Below, one piece after another: positions 50,879-59,497 of a DNA stretch of 64,000 nt. The notes under the pieces are model-generated. The model did not search any database, had not been told where the DNA came from, and worked only from the letters and a program-made list of their open reading frames with translations. The position numbers were made by a program, and so were the translations under genes. The number at the start of each line of letters is the position of its first letter. Within the stretch, counting starts at the first letter, position 1. Source of the DNA: Streptomyces sp. NRRL F-6492 (lineage in GTDB: Bacteria; Actinomycetota; Actinomycetes; Streptomycetales; Streptomycetaceae); assembly GCF_001280125.1 (NCBI RefSeq), contig NZ_LGEG01000204.1:58843-122842 (forward strand), read 5' to 3'.

Positions 50879-51856
50879 TCAGTCACGGGCTCGCTCCTTG
50901 GACGCCTTCCACCACTGCCCGTTGTCCCGGTACCAGGCGACGGTCTCGGCCAGGCCTTCGCCGAAGTCGATGCTCGGCGCGTATCCCAGCTCTTCTCGGA
51001 TCTTGGTCTCGTCGAGCGAGTACCGCAGGTCGTGGCCCTTGCGGTCCTCGACGTGGCGGATGCTCGACCGGTCGGCCCCGCACAGTTCGAGGAGGCGCTC
51101 GGTGACGGAGAGGTTGGTCTGCTCGTTGCCGCCGCCCACGTTGTAGATCTCGCCGGCGCGGCCCCGGGTGAGGACCAGTTGGATGGCCCGCGAGTGGTCG
51201 TCGACGTGCAGCCACTCCCGTACGTTGAGGCCGTCGCCGTACAGCGGGACCTGCCCGCCCTCCAGGAGCTGGGTGATGAACAGCGGGATGAGCTTCTCGG
51301 GGTGCTGGTGGGGGCCGAAGTTGTTGGAGCAGCGGGTGATCGACACCTCCAGGCCGTGGGTGCGCCAGTAGGCGCGGGCGATCAGGTCGGAGGCCGCCTT
51401 CGACGCCGCGTACGGGGAGTTGGGCATCAGCGGCCAGTCCTCGGTCCACGAGCCCTCGTCGATGGAGCCGTACACCTCGTCGGTGGAGACGTGCACGACC
51501 CGGCCCACGCGTGCGGCGAGGCAGGCGTCGAGGAGGGTCTGGGTGCCCAGGACGTTCGTGCGGACGAAGGCGTCGGGCAGGGACAGCGAGCGGTCGACGT
51601 GGGACTCGGCGGCGAAGTGGACGACGGCGTCGTGGCCGGGCAGCACGTCGAGCAGCAGGTCGCGGTCGCAGACGTCGCCCTCGATCAGGTCGAGGCGGGG
51701 GTGTCCCAGGGGGATGTTGTCGCGGTTGCCCGCGTAGGTGAGCTTGTCGAGGACGGTGACGCGGGCCTGTTCGTAGCCCGGGTAGCCGCCGGCGAGCATG
51801 GTGCGGACGTAGTGGGAGCCGATGAAGCCGGCCCCGCCGGTGACGAGCACCCTCAC
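50879..51856 (-). CDS. rmlB: dTDP-glucose 4,6-dehydratase
   Basis: Extended SDR of 325 residues: TGGAGFIGSH cofactor loop, HFAAESHVDRS, STDEVYGSI, and catalytic YAASK. It makes dTDP-4-keto-6-deoxyglucose, the entry point of the deoxysugar pathway. GTG start overlapping the rmlA stop (GTGA). Confidence 0.95.
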   Translation of the reverse strand: MRVLVTGGAGFIGSHYVRTMLAGGYPGYEQARVTVLDKLTYAGNRDNIPLGHPRLDLIEGDVCDRDLLLDVLPGHDAVVHFAAESHVDRSLSLPDAFVRTNVLGTQTLLDACLAARVGRVVHVSTDEVYGSIDEGSWTEDWPLMPNSPYAASKAASDLIARAYWRTHGLEVSITRCSNNFGPHQHPEKLIPLFITQLLEGGQVPLYGDGLNVREWLHVDDHSRAIQLVLTRGRAGEIYNVGGGNEQTNLSVTERLLELCGADRSSIRHVEDRKGHDLRYSLDETKIREELGYAPSIDFGEGLAETVAWYRDNGQWWKASKERARD

Positions 51857-52920
51857 GCGGCCACCTCCACGTGGGTGTGGTCGCCGACCACGAGGCGGTG
51901 GTGGGCCTCGGCGTGGTCGCTCGGGCCGATGTTGGCGGAGCGGCCGATGAGGGAGCCGTGCAGTCCGGGCACCTGGCTGATCGTGGCGCCGGCCATCACG
52001 ATGGAGTCGGTGAGCCGGGTGGCGCGCAGGACGCAGTCGCGGGCCACGGAGGTGTCCGGTCCGATCCGGCAGTCCTCGACGAGGGTGCCGGCGCCGATGA
52101 CGGCCGGGCCGACGATCCGCGACCGGACCACGCGCGCGCCGGGCTCGACGACGACCCGGCCGACGAGTTCGCTCGTCGCGTCGACGTCGCCCTCGATCCG
52201 GCGGTCCAGCGTCGCCAGGAGGTGCCGGTTGCACTCCAGGACGTCGTCGGCCCTGCCGGTGTCCTTCCAGTACCCGTCGTACTCGCCGGCCTTCACCCGG
52301 TGGCCCCGGGTGAGCAGCCACTGGATGGCGTCGGTGATCTCCAGCTCGCCCCGGGCGCTGGGTTCGATGGCGCCGACGGCCTCGTGGATGGCGTGGGTGA
52401 AGAAGTACACCCCGATCAGGGCGAGGTCGCTGCGCGGGTGGGCCGGCTTCTCCACCAGGGCGACCACGGCGCCCTCGGCGTCGAGTTCGACGACGCCGAA
52501 GGGCCGGGGGTCGGGCACCTTGGAGACGACGATCTGGGCGGCCGGACGGCCGGAGCGGAACTCGTCGGCGACGGCGGTGATGCCGTCGGGCAGCATGTTG
52601 TCGCCGAGGTACATGACGAAGTCGTCGTCGCCGAGGAACGGGCGCGCCAGCTCCACGCAGTGGGCGAGGCCGCGCGGCCTGTCCTGGTGGATGGGGGTGA
52701 TGCGGACGCCGAAGCGGCTGCCGTCGCCCAGGGCCTCGGTGATCTGCGCGGCCCGGTCCCCGACGATCACGGCGACCTCGGTCACGCCGAGCGCGGCGAT
52801 GTTCTCCACGGCGTATTCGAGGACCGGTTTGTTCACGATCGGGATCAGCTGTTTCGGCATCGAATAACTGAAGGGGCGCAGGCGTGTTCCCGCCCCGCCC
52901 GACAGCACCAGAGCCTTCAT
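51853..52920 (-). CDS. rmlA: Glucose-1-phosphate thymidylyltransferase, long form
   Basis: Nucleotidyltransferase of 355 residues: LSGGAGTRLRPFSYSMPKQL active-site loop, YLGDNMLPDG, EKPAHPRSD and the DGYWKDTGRADDVL segment. A C-terminal left-handed beta-helix domain (about 250-350) makes it the long RmlA type common in antibiotic clusters (StrD-like). It activates glucose-1-phosphate with dTTP. ATGA overlap with rmlC. Confidence 0.95.
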   Translation of the reverse strand: MKALVLSGGAGTRLRPFSYSMPKQLIPIVNKPVLEYAVENIAALGVTEVAVIVGDRAAQITEALGDGSRFGVRITPIHQDRPRGLAHCVELARPFLGDDDFVMYLGDNMLPDGITAVADEFRSGRPAAQIVVSKVPDPRPFGVVELDAEGAVVALVEKPAHPRSDLALIGVYFFTHAIHEAVGAIEPSARGELEITDAIQWLLTRGHRVKAGEYDGYWKDTGRADDVLECNRHLLATLDRRIEGDVDATSELVGRVVVEPGARVVRSRIVGPAVIGAGTLVEDCRIGPDTSVARDCVLRATRLTDSIVMAGATISQVPGLHGSLIGRSANIGPSDHAEAHHRLVVGDHTHVEVAA

Positions 52921-53531
52921 GGCAGTGCCTTCCTTGAAACAGGGGAGTGTGCGTCTCGGGTGGCTTCCTGCCAGGAGGCCAGGAGTCCCGCGGCCGCGGC
53001 TTCGCGGACGCCGGGGGCCGTCGCGTCCTTCCGGGACATCAGCGGGGGTTCGGTGAAGCCCCAGGGCAGGGCGAGGTCGGCGTCCAGGGGGTTGATGTCG
53101 ATCTGTGTTCCGGGCACGTACACGCTGGAGAGGACGTAGCAGACGCACGTGTCGTCGGTGAGGGTGAGGAATCCGTGGCCGACGCCCTCCGGGACGTAGA
53201 CGGCCCGCCCCGACGCGGCGTCGAGGACGTGGGTCGCGTAGGTGCCGAAGGCCGGTGATCCGACCCTCAGGTCCACCACGATGTCGCGCAGTGCCCCGCG
53301 CACGCAGGTGACGTACTTGGCCTGTCCCGGGGGGATGGCCACGCCGTGGATGCCGCGCAGGGTGTTGCGGCGCGAGGTGGAGTAGTTGATCTGGCGGGGG
53401 ACGAAGGGGCGCCCGGTCGCGGCTTCGAGGTGGTCGGTCCGCAGGCCCTCGAAGAAGTCGCCGCGCTCGTCGGTGTGCGGCTCGGGGGTGACGACGTGGG
53501 CGCCGGGGACCGCGGTGTCGGCGATGTGCAC
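52917..53531 (-). CDS. rmlC: dTDP-4-keto-6-deoxyglucose 3,5-epimerase family
   Basis: Cupin epimerase of 204 residues from GTG 53531 (MHIADTAVPGAHVVTPEPHT). The RmlC motifs are readable: DERGDFFEGLR, INYSTSRRNTLRGIHG (catalytic His region), and VYVPEGVGHGFLTL. It resembles EryBVII-type enzymes and would switch the sugar to the L series. The ribosome-binding site (GAGAGG) is 11 bases upstream. Confidence 0.92.
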   Translation of the reverse strand: MHIADTAVPGAHVVTPEPHTDERGDFFEGLRTDHLEAATGRPFVPRQINYSTSRRNTLRGIHGVAIPPGQAKYVTCVRGALRDIVVDLRVGSPAFGTYATHVLDAASGRAVYVPEGVGHGFLTLTDDTCVCYVLSSVYVPGTQIDINPLDADLALPWGFTEPPLMSRKDATAPGVREAAAAGLLASWQEATRDAHSPVSRKALP

Positions 53532-53563
53532 GGAGGTGACAGCCTCTCCTGGTCGCGTCCGGT

Positions 53564-54715
53564 TCAGCGGGCGAGTTCTGCGAGGCGGTGCTCGACCGAC
53601 TTGCGCAGCTCGTCGGCGACGGTCCTCACCTCGGTGTCGTCCAGGCCCTGGTGCAGCGGCAGCAGGAGGGTGGTGTCGGCGGCGTGGTCGGTGCCGGGCA
53701 GGTGGGTGCCGGGGTCGCCGTAGGCCGGGACCTTGTGCAGCGGCGGGTAGCGGAAGGTGGTGTAGACGCCCTTGTCGAGGAGGTCGGCGGCCACGAGGTC
53801 GCGGATCCCGGCGTCCATCTGCACCCAGTGGAAGTAGTACGTGGAGTCGTGTCCGGCGGGCAGCGCCGACGGGAGCCGCAGGCCCTCGACGTCCCGGAGG
53901 AGGCGGTCGTACTGTTCGGCGACGGCGCGGCGGCGGGCGACGAAGCCGGGGAGCCGGCGGAGCTGGACGCCGCCGATGGCCGCGGTGACGTCGTTGCCGA
54001 TGACGCGGCGGCCGAACTCCCTGACGTTCAGCTCCCACCAGCGGTGCGAGACCTTCGCCGCCGAGAAGCCGCTGGACTGCTCCAGGCCGTGGTAGGCCAG
54101 GCGGCGTGCCGTGCGGGCGAGTTCGGGGTCGCGGACGTACAGCATCCCGCCGTCGCCGGTCACGAGGACCTTCATGGAGTCGAAGCTCCACATCGCCACG
54201 TCGCCGAAGCTGCCGCACCTGGCGCCGTCGACGGCCGAGGCGACCGCGCAGGCCGCGTCCTCGATGAGCGGGATGCCGCGGGAGCGGCACAGCTCGGCGA
54301 TGGCGACGACGTCGCCGGGCCGGCCGCCGTAGTGCAGGAGGAGGACGGCCCTGGTGTGCGGGGTCAGGGCGCGTTCGACGTGTTCGGCGGTCGGGTTGAG
54401 CAGGTGCGGGTCGACGTCGCAGAAGACCGGCCGGGCCCCGGTGGCGGCGACGGCGTTCCCGGCGGCGACGAAGCTCGCGGAGGGCAGGACCACGTCGTCG
54501 CCGGGTCCGAGGCCGAGGAGTTCGGTGCTCAGGAACAGGCCGGCGGTGGCCGAGTTGATGAAGATCATCTGCTCGGGTGCCACGCCCACGTGCGCCGCGA
54601 AGGCGGCCTCGAACTCCTTGGTGCGAGGACCGTGTCCGAGCCAGTTGCTCTCGAACACGGCCGCGACCGCTTCGAGTTCCTCGGAGCCGAGGCTCGGCTG
54701 GAAGACGTTGATCAT
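53564..54715 (-). CDS. DegT/DnrJ/EryC1-family NDP-sugar aminotransferase
   Basis: PLP-dependent transaminase of 383 residues with the Schiff-base Lys182 (SFDSMKVLVTGDGG). The pocket lid (INSATAGLFLSTELLGLGPG) and C-terminal HWVQMDAGIRD are normal. Given the 2,3-dehydratase, 3-ketoreductase and 3-dehydrase in the same operon, it most likely aminates C-4, as SpnR does in forosamine biosynthesis; C-3 amination is excluded if the 3-dehydrase acts. First gene of the sugar operon, ATG 54715 with GGAG upstream. Confidence 0.88.
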   Translation of the reverse strand: MINVFQPSLGSEELEAVAAVFESNWLGHGPRTKEFEAAFAAHVGVAPEQMIFINSATAGLFLSTELLGLGPGDDVVLPSASFVAAGNAVAATGARPVFCDVDPHLLNPTAEHVERALTPHTRAVLLLHYGGRPGDVVAIAELCRSRGIPLIEDAACAVASAVDGARCGSFGDVAMWSFDSMKVLVTGDGGMLYVRDPELARTARRLAYHGLEQSSGFSAAKVSHRWWELNVREFGRRVIGNDVTAAIGGVQLRRLPGFVARRRAVAEQYDRLLRDVEGLRLPSALPAGHDSTYYFHWVQMDAGIRDLVAADLLDKGVYTTFRYPPLHKVPAYGDPGTHLPGTDHAADTTLLLPLHQGLDDTEVRTVADELRKSVEHRLAELAR

Positions 54716-55013
54716 CGTGATGCTCCGATCGGGAATTGCGCGCGTGCCGCACGGGGATGAGCGGCGGCTTCCGGACAGGGGGCGACCGCTACTCCGGTCC
54801 GGCCGGCCGCCGATCACGTTCCGGCCGACCCCGGGAACATCGGTGTCGGCGAACACCCGGACGACGAGACGGAACACTGAGACCGAACGAATCGAAACGG
54901 GCACACGGGTGTCTCTCGCGAGGCGGTCCACGAGTAGCGCCCATGAAACTACCGGCCGCGTTCAAATGACCAGTAACGGGCCGGTAATCAGGTATTTCAC
55001 GGGCGCGGGGGAA
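54716..55013. other. Promoter region of deoxysugar operon
   Basis: A 298-bp gap without a gene. A SARP-like 11-bp direct repeat lies at 54972-54989, and a TAGTTT -10-like hexamer follows about 20 bp on in the leftward direction. Confidence 0.5.
54972..54989 (-). promoter_or_regulatory. SARP-type direct repeat upstream of sugar operon
   Basis: Plus-strand AGTAACG (54972-54978) and GGTAATC (54983-54989) are spaced by exactly 11 bp; read leftward, GATTACC then CGTTACT. Confidence 0.5.
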
Positions 55014-56405
55014 TCAGCGGAGGATCGCCGCGGCCTGGCGCGAGGCGAGCAGCCCGGACTCGATGGCACCGTCGACGAAGGCCCCGTGCCAGCCGTCGGC
55101 GATGTCGCCGCCGGCGAACAGCACTCGCTGGTGGGGCTGCTGGACGGCGGGCAGCTGGCGCAGCAGCTGGCCGGGCTTGCGCATTCCCCAGGCACCGCGC
55201 GCGTACGGGTCGCTTCCCCACGCCTTCGCCCGGTGGGAGACGAGTCGCGCGTTCGGGAGGAACCTCCGCAGGGCGTCCTGGACCTGAGCGGGGTCCGAGG
55301 TGTTCAGCCGGGGGCCGCTGAAGCCGATCATCAGCCGGCTGCCGTCGGCGAGCTGCTGCTGGGGGATCACCTGCATGAGGGCGGAGTCCGCGGTTCCCTG
55401 GGCGTAGACGGCGTCGGTCTCCCCCCGGACCTGCATCCATATCTTGGTGCCCTGCGGCACGCCGATGCCCTCCCGGGTGGCCGCAGTGTGAGCGGCGGGC
55501 AGACCGGGGGCGAACGTGATGGTCCGCCACATGTTGGTGGGGATCGCCACCACGACGAGGGGCGCGGTGTACCGCCTGCCGCCCACCACCTCGACCGTGA
55601 CCCTCCCGGATCCCTGGGTGATCCGGGACACCGGGGAGTTGAGCACGATCCGCGCGCGCGACTCGGCGAGCATGGCCTCCAGGAGCGCCGTCATGCCCTG
55701 GACGGGCTTGAGGCTCGTGGTCAGCTCGGGCCTCCCCGCGGCCAGCCGCTCCCACTGCGCCATGCTGGTCAGCGAGCCCGTCGAGCTCGGTCCTCCGGCG
55801 TAGAGCGCCGCGCTGCCGTCGAGCCAGTGGAAGCGCACGGGATCGAGGCCGAGCTGCCCGATGCGGTCGGCCATGGACAGCTTGTCGACCTCCTTGAGGA
55901 GGTCCCGGCGGTACAGGGGCTCCCTCGGCCGCTCGAAGTACTGCTCGGAGCCCGCGTAGAGCCGGATGTTGAGGTCGGCCAGTTCGGCTCCGGCGGCCGC
56001 GGGGTCGACCTCGGCGAAGCCGTCGGCACTCGGCATGACCATGCGCGTGGCGGCCACGTCGGTCACCGTGGTGAGTCCGTAGCGGCGGAACTCCGCCATG
56101 ACGTGGTGGTGCTCGGGGCCCAGCCAGCCGCCGCCGATCTCGACCCGCTCGCCGGCGAAGGTTCCCGTCCAGATCCGGCCGCCGATCCTGTCGCGGGCCT
56201 CCAGCACCAGGGTCTTCATCCCCCGTGCGCCGAACTCGCGGGCGACCGTCCCGCCGGCGTAGCCGGCGCCCACGACGATGGCGTCCACCGCGGCGTTCTC
56301 GGCGAACGCGGGACCCGCACCGGCGGCCGCCAGTGGAGCGGCCAGCGCCGCGGCCCCCGCGGCCTTGAGCAGGGACCTCCTGTTCAAGCCATGCGTGTTC
56401 GTCAT
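55014..56405 (-). CDS. Tat-exported flavin monoamine oxidase family protein
   Basis: FAD enzyme of 463 residues. A Tat signal (NRRSLLKAAGAAALAAPLAA, Ala-rich, ending near residue 33) is followed by the dinucleotide fold VDAIVVGAGYAGGTVAREFG and the amine-oxidase signature GGRIWTGTFAGERVEIGGGW; the C-terminal FAGGDIADGWHGAFVDGAIE binds FAD. It should oxidise an amine to an imine or aldehyde, outside the cytoplasm. Divergent from a glycosyltransferase. Its place beside an amino-sugar operon and an imine reductase suggests action on an amine of the polyketide or its sugar. Confidence 0.87.
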   Translation of the reverse strand: MTNTHGLNRRSLLKAAGAAALAAPLAAAGAGPAFAENAAVDAIVVGAGYAGGTVAREFGARGMKTLVLEARDRIGGRIWTGTFAGERVEIGGGWLGPEHHHVMAEFRRYGLTTVTDVAATRMVMPSADGFAEVDPAAAGAELADLNIRLYAGSEQYFERPREPLYRRDLLKEVDKLSMADRIGQLGLDPVRFHWLDGSAALYAGGPSSTGSLTSMAQWERLAAGRPELTTSLKPVQGMTALLEAMLAESRARIVLNSPVSRITQGSGRVTVEVVGGRRYTAPLVVVAIPTNMWRTITFAPGLPAAHTAATREGIGVPQGTKIWMQVRGETDAVYAQGTADSALMQVIPQQQLADGSRLMIGFSGPRLNTSDPAQVQDALRRFLPNARLVSHRAKAWGSDPYARGAWGMRKPGQLLRQLPAVQQPHQRVLFAGGDIADGWHGAFVDGAIESGLLASRQAAAILR

Positions 56406-56489
56406 GTGTGCGCTCCCCGGTGGATGGGTAAAGAAGCGAGATGTGCCGGAATCGATCGTCCGGCGGTTCCAGATTCCTACCTGCCGGCC

Positions 56490-56507
56490 TGTAATCCAGC
56501 GGTAATC
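56490..56507 (-). promoter_or_regulatory. SARP-type direct repeat for amine oxidase gene
   Basis: Read leftward: GATTACC (56507-56501) and GATTACA (56496-56490), spaced 11 bp, followed after 10 bp by TAGGAA, a -10-like hexamer. This nearly fits the usual SARP geometry of about 8 bp to the -10. Confidence 0.6.
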
Positions 56508-56591
56508 ACATGCGTGCAACTCGCGTGTGTCCTTGGGAAAAAGCGGCGGGAAGCAGCGGTCGGCCCCTCCGCCACCGCGGTCGGTTTCCTC

Positions 56592-56609
56592 CATTACCTG
56601 CGGATTACC
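56592..56609 (+). promoter_or_regulatory. SARP-type direct repeat for glycosyltransferase gene
   Basis: CATTACC (56592-56598) and GATTACC (56603-56609) are spaced exactly 11 bp and oriented toward the glycosyltransferase, with a TTAGCT hexamer about 20 bp downstream. Confidence 0.6.
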
Positions 56610-56708
56610 GACCGGTTGTCGACGCCCTGTTAGCTTCCGCCAAAAAGCCGGAACGATGGCCGTTCGGCCCTGTTCGGCGACGATTTCAAGCCCAAGGGGT
56701 GGCAGCTG

Positions 56709-58055
56709 ATGCGCGTCATGTTCACGATCTGGCCGGGCACCGCCCACCTTTTCCCGCTGACTCCGCTCGCCTGGTCGCTCCAGAGCGCGGGTCACGAGGT
56801 GTGCGTGGCGGCGCATCCCAGCATGGCGGAGGGCATCGCCTCCGTGGGCCTCACCCCGGTGCCGCTCGGGGACCTCGGGCTCATGCCGACGCCCTGGGAC
56901 GGCGAGAACTCCAAGTCCCGTGACGTGGAGGCCGAGATGGACCGGCTCACCGAGGACCTCGCCCTGGCCCCGGAGGACCGCTACCCGTGGGAGAGCCTGC
57001 GCACCTTCCTCTTCCCCGTGATGTGGGACTTCCACCCGATCGGCGAGGCGCCCGCGGAGAACTACCCGTGGATCGACAGGCTGGTCGACGCGGCGCGCGA
57101 CTGGCGGCCCGACCTGGTGCTGTGGGACCCGTGCTGGCCCTCCTCCGCCGTGGCCGCCCGGGCCAGCGGGGCGGCGCACGCGCGGCTGCTGTGGGGCCTG
57201 GACTACTGGGGCTGGACCGTGGACAGGTTCGCCGACCGCAGGCGCGTCCTCGGGTCCCGTCTGGGCACGAACCCCATGGAGGGGTCCGTCCGGGCCATCG
57301 CGGACCGCTACGGCCTGGAGGTCGACGACGAACTGCTGCTCGGCCAGTGGACGGTGGACCCGACGCCGTCCGGCATGAGGCTTCCGACCCGTACGCGCAC
57401 GCTGCCGATGCAGTGGATGCCGTACACCGGCGCCGCCCCGATCCCCGACTGGCTGTACGCCCGGCCGGAGCGGCCCCGGGTGACGATGTCGCTCGGCATG
57501 TCGATGCGCGCCTTCTTCGAGGAGAGCCGGCCGAGGGTCGAGGCCCTGCTGGAGACCGTGGACGGCATGGACATCGAGGTGGTGGCCACGTTCAACAAGG
57601 ACCAGCTGCGCGACATCCCGGTCCCCGACAACGTACGGACCGTCGACTACCTGCCGCTCAACCTGCTCCTGCCGTCGAGCGCTGCGCTCATCCACCACGG
57701 CGGGACGGGGTCGTTCAACGCCGCGGCGGCCATGGGCGTGCCCCAGCTGATCACGTCCGACGCCAACGACTTCACCACCATCGACGACGAGGGCAACAAG
57801 AAGACGTTCACGACCCAGCACATGGACGTTCCCCCCACGACGAAGTACCTGGCCGAACGCGGGGCGGGGTTCACGCTGGACCACCGGGAACTGAGCCGGT
57901 CGCAGATGCGGGAGCGGCTCGAGCGCGCGGTGTCCGACGCGTCGGTCCGCGAGGGCGCGCGGTCGCTGCGCAAGGACATCGTGGCGGCGCCCACCCCCAC
58001 GGAGATCATCCCCATCCTCGAACGGCTGACCGAGGTTCACCGCTCGCGCGCGTGA
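56709..58055 (+). CDS. Macrolide-type glycosyltransferase, GT1 family
   Basis: Glycosyltransferase of 448 residues (MRVMFTIWPGTAHLFPLTPL), similar in layout to DesVII/EryCIII/SpnP. The donor-site motif is LIHHGGTGSFNAAAAMGVPQ at about residues 327-346, followed by the GNKKTF... region. It would attach the amino-deoxysugar made by the adjacent operon. Some enzymes of this type need a P450-like activator (DesVIII); none is adjacent. It is headed by a putative SARP repeat. Confidence 0.92.
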   Translation: MRVMFTIWPGTAHLFPLTPLAWSLQSAGHEVCVAAHPSMAEGIASVGLTPVPLGDLGLMPTPWDGENSKSRDVEAEMDRLTEDLALAPEDRYPWESLRTFLFPVMWDFHPIGEAPAENYPWIDRLVDAARDWRPDLVLWDPCWPSSAVAARASGAAHARLLWGLDYWGWTVDRFADRRRVLGSRLGTNPMEGSVRAIADRYGLEVDDELLLGQWTVDPTPSGMRLPTRTRTLPMQWMPYTGAAPIPDWLYARPERPRVTMSLGMSMRAFFEESRPRVEALLETVDGMDIEVVATFNKDQLRDIPVPDNVRTVDYLPLNLLLPSSAALIHHGGTGSFNAAAAMGVPQLITSDANDFTTIDDEGNKKTFTTQHMDVPPTTKYLAERGAGFTLDHRELSRSQMRERLERAVSDASVREGARSLRKDIVAAPTPTEIIPILERLTEVHRSRA

Positions 58056-58191
58056 CGGTGCGCTGTCGGCGGTACGTCGTTCCGACTAATTAGAGCGTTC
58101 GCACTAGAGATGTGCTACGTTCTGCCCGGGCGCTGGATAAAGCGCTCGTTCCAGTCCTTTGGACAGCAAGAGACGCTGGAGGTCTTTCCCC

Positions 58192-59061
58192 ATGAGCAGC
58201 AAGCAGGCCGTCACTGTCATCGGACTCGGCCCCATGGGGCAGGCGATGGTCACCGCCTTCCTCGACAAGGGACACCCGGTCACCGTCTGGAACCGCACCG
58301 CGTCACGCGCCGACGACCTGGTGGCCCGTGGGGCGGTCCTCGCGGGGAGCGTCGAAGAGGCCGTCAAGGCCAACGAGTTGGTGGTGCTGAGCCTGACGGA
58401 CTACGACGCGATGTACGCCGTGCTGGAACCGGCGGCCGACGCGCTGACGGGCCGGGTCTTCGTCAACCTGAGCTCCGACACCCCCGACAAGACCCGCACC
58501 GGCGCGCAGTGGATCGCGGAGCGCGGCGGCACGCACATCAGCGGCGGCGTCACCGTCCCGCCGTCGGGCATCGGCGACCCCGAGTCCTCGACGTTCTACA
58601 GCGGCGCCCGGGCCGAGTTCGACCGGCACAAGTCCACGCTGGAGGCCCTGACCAGCGCCGACTTCCGCGGCGAGGACCCGGGTCTGGCCGCCCTGGAGTA
58701 CCAGATCGGCATGGCCATGTTCTGGACGTCCATGCTGGGCTACTGGCAGGCCGTCGCGCTCGCCAACGCCAACGGCCTGAAGGCCTCCGACATCCTGGCG
58801 AACGCGCGGTCCACCGTGGAGTCCCTGCCGGGGTTCCTGGCCTTCTACGCGGAGCGCATCGACGCCGGCAACCACGAGGGCGACGTCGACCGGCTGGCCA
58901 TGGGCCTGGCCAGCGTGGAGCACGTGCTGCACACGATCGCCGACGCGGGCGTCGACACCGCCCTGCAGACCGCCGTCGTCGACATCTTCCGGCGCGGCGT
59001 GGAGGGCGGCCACGCGGCCGACAGCTTCTCCAGCCTCGTCGAGCTGCTGAAGCGCAAGTAG
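58192..59061 (+). CDS. Imine-reductase-like NADPH oxidoreductase (beta-hydroxyacid dehydrogenase fold)
   Basis: Protein of 289 residues: Rossmann GLGPMG (residues 12-17), VWNRTASRADDLVARGA (NADPH-type Arg), and a helical C-terminal dimerisation half. Where hydroxyacid dehydrogenases carry a catalytic Lys, the helix reads ALEYQIGMAMFWTS with no Lys, as in imine reductases. It would reduce a C=N bond. ATG 58192 follows GGAGG nine bases upstream. A strong terminator follows. Confidence 0.87.
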   Translation: MSSKQAVTVIGLGPMGQAMVTAFLDKGHPVTVWNRTASRADDLVARGAVLAGSVEEAVKANELVVLSLTDYDAMYAVLEPAADALTGRVFVNLSSDTPDKTRTGAQWIAERGGTHISGGVTVPPSGIGDPESSTFYSGARAEFDRHKSTLEALTSADFRGEDPGLAALEYQIGMAMFWTSMLGYWQAVALANANGLKASDILANARSTVESLPGFLAFYAERIDAGNHEGDVDRLAMGLASVEHVLHTIADAGVDTALQTAVVDIFRRGVEGGHAADSFSSLVELLKRK

Positions 59062-59086
59062 GCACGGCGGTAACGGCCTCGAGGCG

Positions 59087-59144
59087 GAAGGGCCATTCGG
59101 AGTCGACCGACGACCGCGCGTCGTACGACTCCGAATGGCCCTTC
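59087..59144. terminator. 19-bp stem bidirectional terminator
   Basis: 59087-59105 pairs perfectly with 59126-59144. The loop can form an inner CGACG/CGTCG stem, and outer GAGGCG (59081-59086) can pair with CGCCTC (59154-59159). It lies between the converging imine reductase and ferredoxin genes. Confidence 0.92.
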
Positions 59145-59241
59145 GTCCGTTCCCGCCTCCGCCGTGCCTGTGGCGCGGTCGTGCGGTCGTGCGGTCGCGT
59201 TCGGGGGCCGCCCGAGGACGGGCGGCCCCCGAAGCGCGTGG

Positions 59242-59472
59242 TCAGTCCCGGTCCGCGGGCGAGGCGGCCGTCTCGGTGAGCCGGATCGCCTCGGTGGGGC
59301 AGACGTCGAGCACGCTGTCGGCGTCCTCGATGTCGGCGGGGTCCACGAGAACCGTCCTGAGGGGCACCGCGTAGCCCTCGTCACGCACCTTGAACAGTCG
59401 CGGATGCATCGCCTCGCAGGTGCCTGCGCCGGTGCACACCGCGGCGTCGACGCTCAGCGTCATCTTGCTCAT
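59242..59472 (-). CDS. [3Fe-4S] ferredoxin
   Basis: Electron carrier of 76 residues with three cluster cysteines, Cys13 and Cys19 (CTGAGTC) and Cys58 (CPTEAI); the fourth position is Gly, as in P450-type [3Fe-4S] ferredoxins. ATG 59472 follows GGAGGAA. It lies 25 bp downstream of the P450 gene and is its likely redox partner; it might also reduce the E1-type 3-dehydrase. Confidence 0.93.
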   Translation of the reverse strand: MSKMTLSVDAAVCTGAGTCEAMHPRLFKVRDEGYAVPLRTVLVDPADIEDADSVLDVCPTEAIRLTETAASPADRD

Positions 59473-59497
59473 CGGTTCCTCCCCCGTCCCGGGCGGT

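Larger units (their letters stand above)
56406..56708. other. Divergent promoter region between amine oxidase and glycosyltransferase
   Basis: A 303-bp gap with no gene, containing two separate SARP-like repeat pairs, one facing each gene (56490-56507 and 56592-56609). Confidence 0.6.
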
